Source of the DNA: Fratercula arctica
Taxonomy: Eukaryota > Chordata > Aves > Charadriiformes > Alcidae
NCBI GenBank assembly: GCA_947846985.1
Contig: CANTUZ010000001.1
Span: forward strand, 4,633,504 to 4,697,503
Direction: 5' to 3'
DNA length: 64,000 nt
The translations under genes and the position numbers were made by a program. This document shows positions 63,735-64,000 of the stretch, piece after piece. The first letter of the stretch is position 1, and each line of letters begins with the position of its first letter. The notes under the pieces were generated by a model that saw only the letters and a list, made by a program, of their open reading frames with translations, was not told where the DNA came from and did not search any database.

Positions 63735-63820
63735 TCCACCCCCCTTTTCCCCCAGCAGCGGGGACCGACCACCAAACCCTCCCAGCCCGGGCAAGTGCCA
63801 CCCCCCCCACCCCCCCCCAT
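63735..63820 (-). other. G-run cluster just downstream of the intron 1 donor
   Basis: On the GAB2 sense strand this has G-runs of 9 and 8 (63810-63818, 63801-63808), 5 (63749-63753) and 7 (63738-63744), within 140-220 nt of the exon 1 donor. The pattern permits RNA or DNA G-quadruplex formation. An 11-G run on the opposite strand lies at 63512-63522. Confidence 0.5.
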
Positions 63821-63951
63821 TCTCCTTGCCCAGCCTCCGCGGCGCCGGGCGAGGCGGCTGCAGGTGCAGCGGGGCGGGCGGCGGCTGGGGGAGGAAAGGA
63901 GAAGGAAAAAAAGATCCCGGGGTAGAGAGATGAGAAATGGGGCGGGTTGAG

Positions 63952-63957
63952 ACTTAC
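63952..63957 (-). other. Splice donor of GAB2 intron 1
   Basis: GTAAGT follows the complete TAC codon that ends exon 1. It matches the U1 consensus at all six intronic positions. Confidence 0.92.
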
Positions 63958-64000
63958 GTATCTCCTTAACTTCTTCTCCGGCGGTGACTTTCGGAGCCAG
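63958..64000 (-). CDS. GAB2: GAB2 coding exon 1, 3' part (start codon lies beyond the window)
   Basis: The reverse complement reads in frame WLRKSPPEKKLRRY and then meets a GTAAGT splice donor. This is the start of the PH domain of the GAB family (beta strand 1 and the basic loop). By comparison with human GAB2 as I know it, these are residues 12-25, so the initiator Met and about ten residues lie just past position 64000. The last codon is complete (TAC, Tyr), so the exon ends in phase 0, and it joins exactly to the Ala-Trp that opens exon 2 at 7059. The lysines and arginines here belong to the K-Xn-K/R-X-R phosphoinositide-binding pattern of PtdIns(3,4,5)P3-specific PH domains. GAB2 docks at the inner face of the plasma membrane and recruits SHP2, PI3K p85 and GRB2. 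GAB2 is preferred over GAB1 because of the exon 2 sequence; from these 14 codons alone the two would be hard to separate. Confidence 0.93.

Larger units (their letters stand above)
7060..63957 (-). other. GAB2: GAB2 intron 1 (56.9 kb)
   Basis: This is the non-coding interval between the two PH-domain exons. A very long first intron is characteristic of GAB2; the human one is longer still. It contains most of the CR1 fragments, both purine arrays, the (AAT)n array and a GC-rich block near 43 kb. I found no internal open frame with recognisable protein similarity on either strand, so no nested protein gene is proposed. Confidence 0.92.
63590..64000 (-). promoter_or_regulatory. CpG-island shoulder around GAB2 exon 1
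   Basis: GC content and CpG frequency rise sharply from about 63,600 to the window end, with CCGCGG, GCGCAGCG, CGGCGCCGGGCG and GGGGCGGG (an Sp1/KLF-type GC box on the + strand near 63871-63882). This is the usual composition of a CpG-island promoter extending into the first exon and intron. The transcription start itself should lie beyond 64000, upstream in gene direction, so no core promoter can be marked. Confidence 0.65.

Noticed and set aside
1..64000. tRNA, rRNA, snoRNA or microRNA genes
   Set aside because: No A/B box pair, rRNA block, C/D or H/ACA layout or convincing precursor hairpin was noticed by eye. A covariance-model scan would be needed to exclude small ones.

Overview
The window is vertebrate, almost certainly bird, nuclear DNA. 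About sixteen CR1 LINE fragments carry the typical sauropsid 3' end (CCATTCTATGATTCTATGA-like). There are no mammalian-type SINE families apart from faint MIR-like remnants. The only protein-coding sequence I can support is two exons of one spliced gene on the minus strand: GAB2 (GRB2-associated binding protein 2), a scaffold/docking adaptor of receptor tyrosine kinase and cytokine signalling. The compact intron and the CR1 types favour a bird over a crocodilian or turtle, but the species cannot be fixed from the sequence alone.

Layout, read in gene direction from high to low coordinates. Positions 63958-64000 are the 3' end of the first coding exon, running off the window and followed by a consensus GTAAGT donor. 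Positions 7060-63957 are one intron of 56,898 bp. Positions 6759-7059 are coding exon 2, which carries most of the PH domain. Positions 1-6758 are the start of intron 2. The two exons join in phase 0 and exon 2 ends in phase 1, and the joined reading frame continues without interruption from WLRKSPPEKKLRRY into [12 protein letters not shown]. Everything else is intron.

The GC-rich, CpG-rich last ~400 bp next to exon 1 looks like the downstream shoulder of the promoter CpG island. A second, smaller GC/CpG-rich block lies deep in intron 1 (about 42.6-43.6 kb). Together with a conserved in-frame ATG inside exon 2, it is a candidate alternative promoter for an N-terminally shortened GAB2.

The introns hold CR1 copies in both orientations, with dense groups at 37.3-38.5 kb and 55.4-60.9 kb. 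They also hold two long purine-only tandem arrays: a pentamer array at 11.9-12.2 kb and an 11-bp unit of about 40 copies at 47.2-47.7 kb. Other content is an (AAT)n array, a 44-nt poly(T), several homopolymers, two probable MIR-like remnants, and two unexplained pairs of local direct repeats (45.3/46.7 kb and 33.0/35.7 kb).

There is no sign of bacterial genes, CRISPR arrays, tRNA or rRNA genes, or of a complete nested gene. No new enzymatic or defence system is visible. The most checkable items are the putative internal promoter, the purine arrays (polypyrimidine in the transcript), the inverted CR1 copies that could fold the pre-mRNA, and the unassigned repeat pairs.
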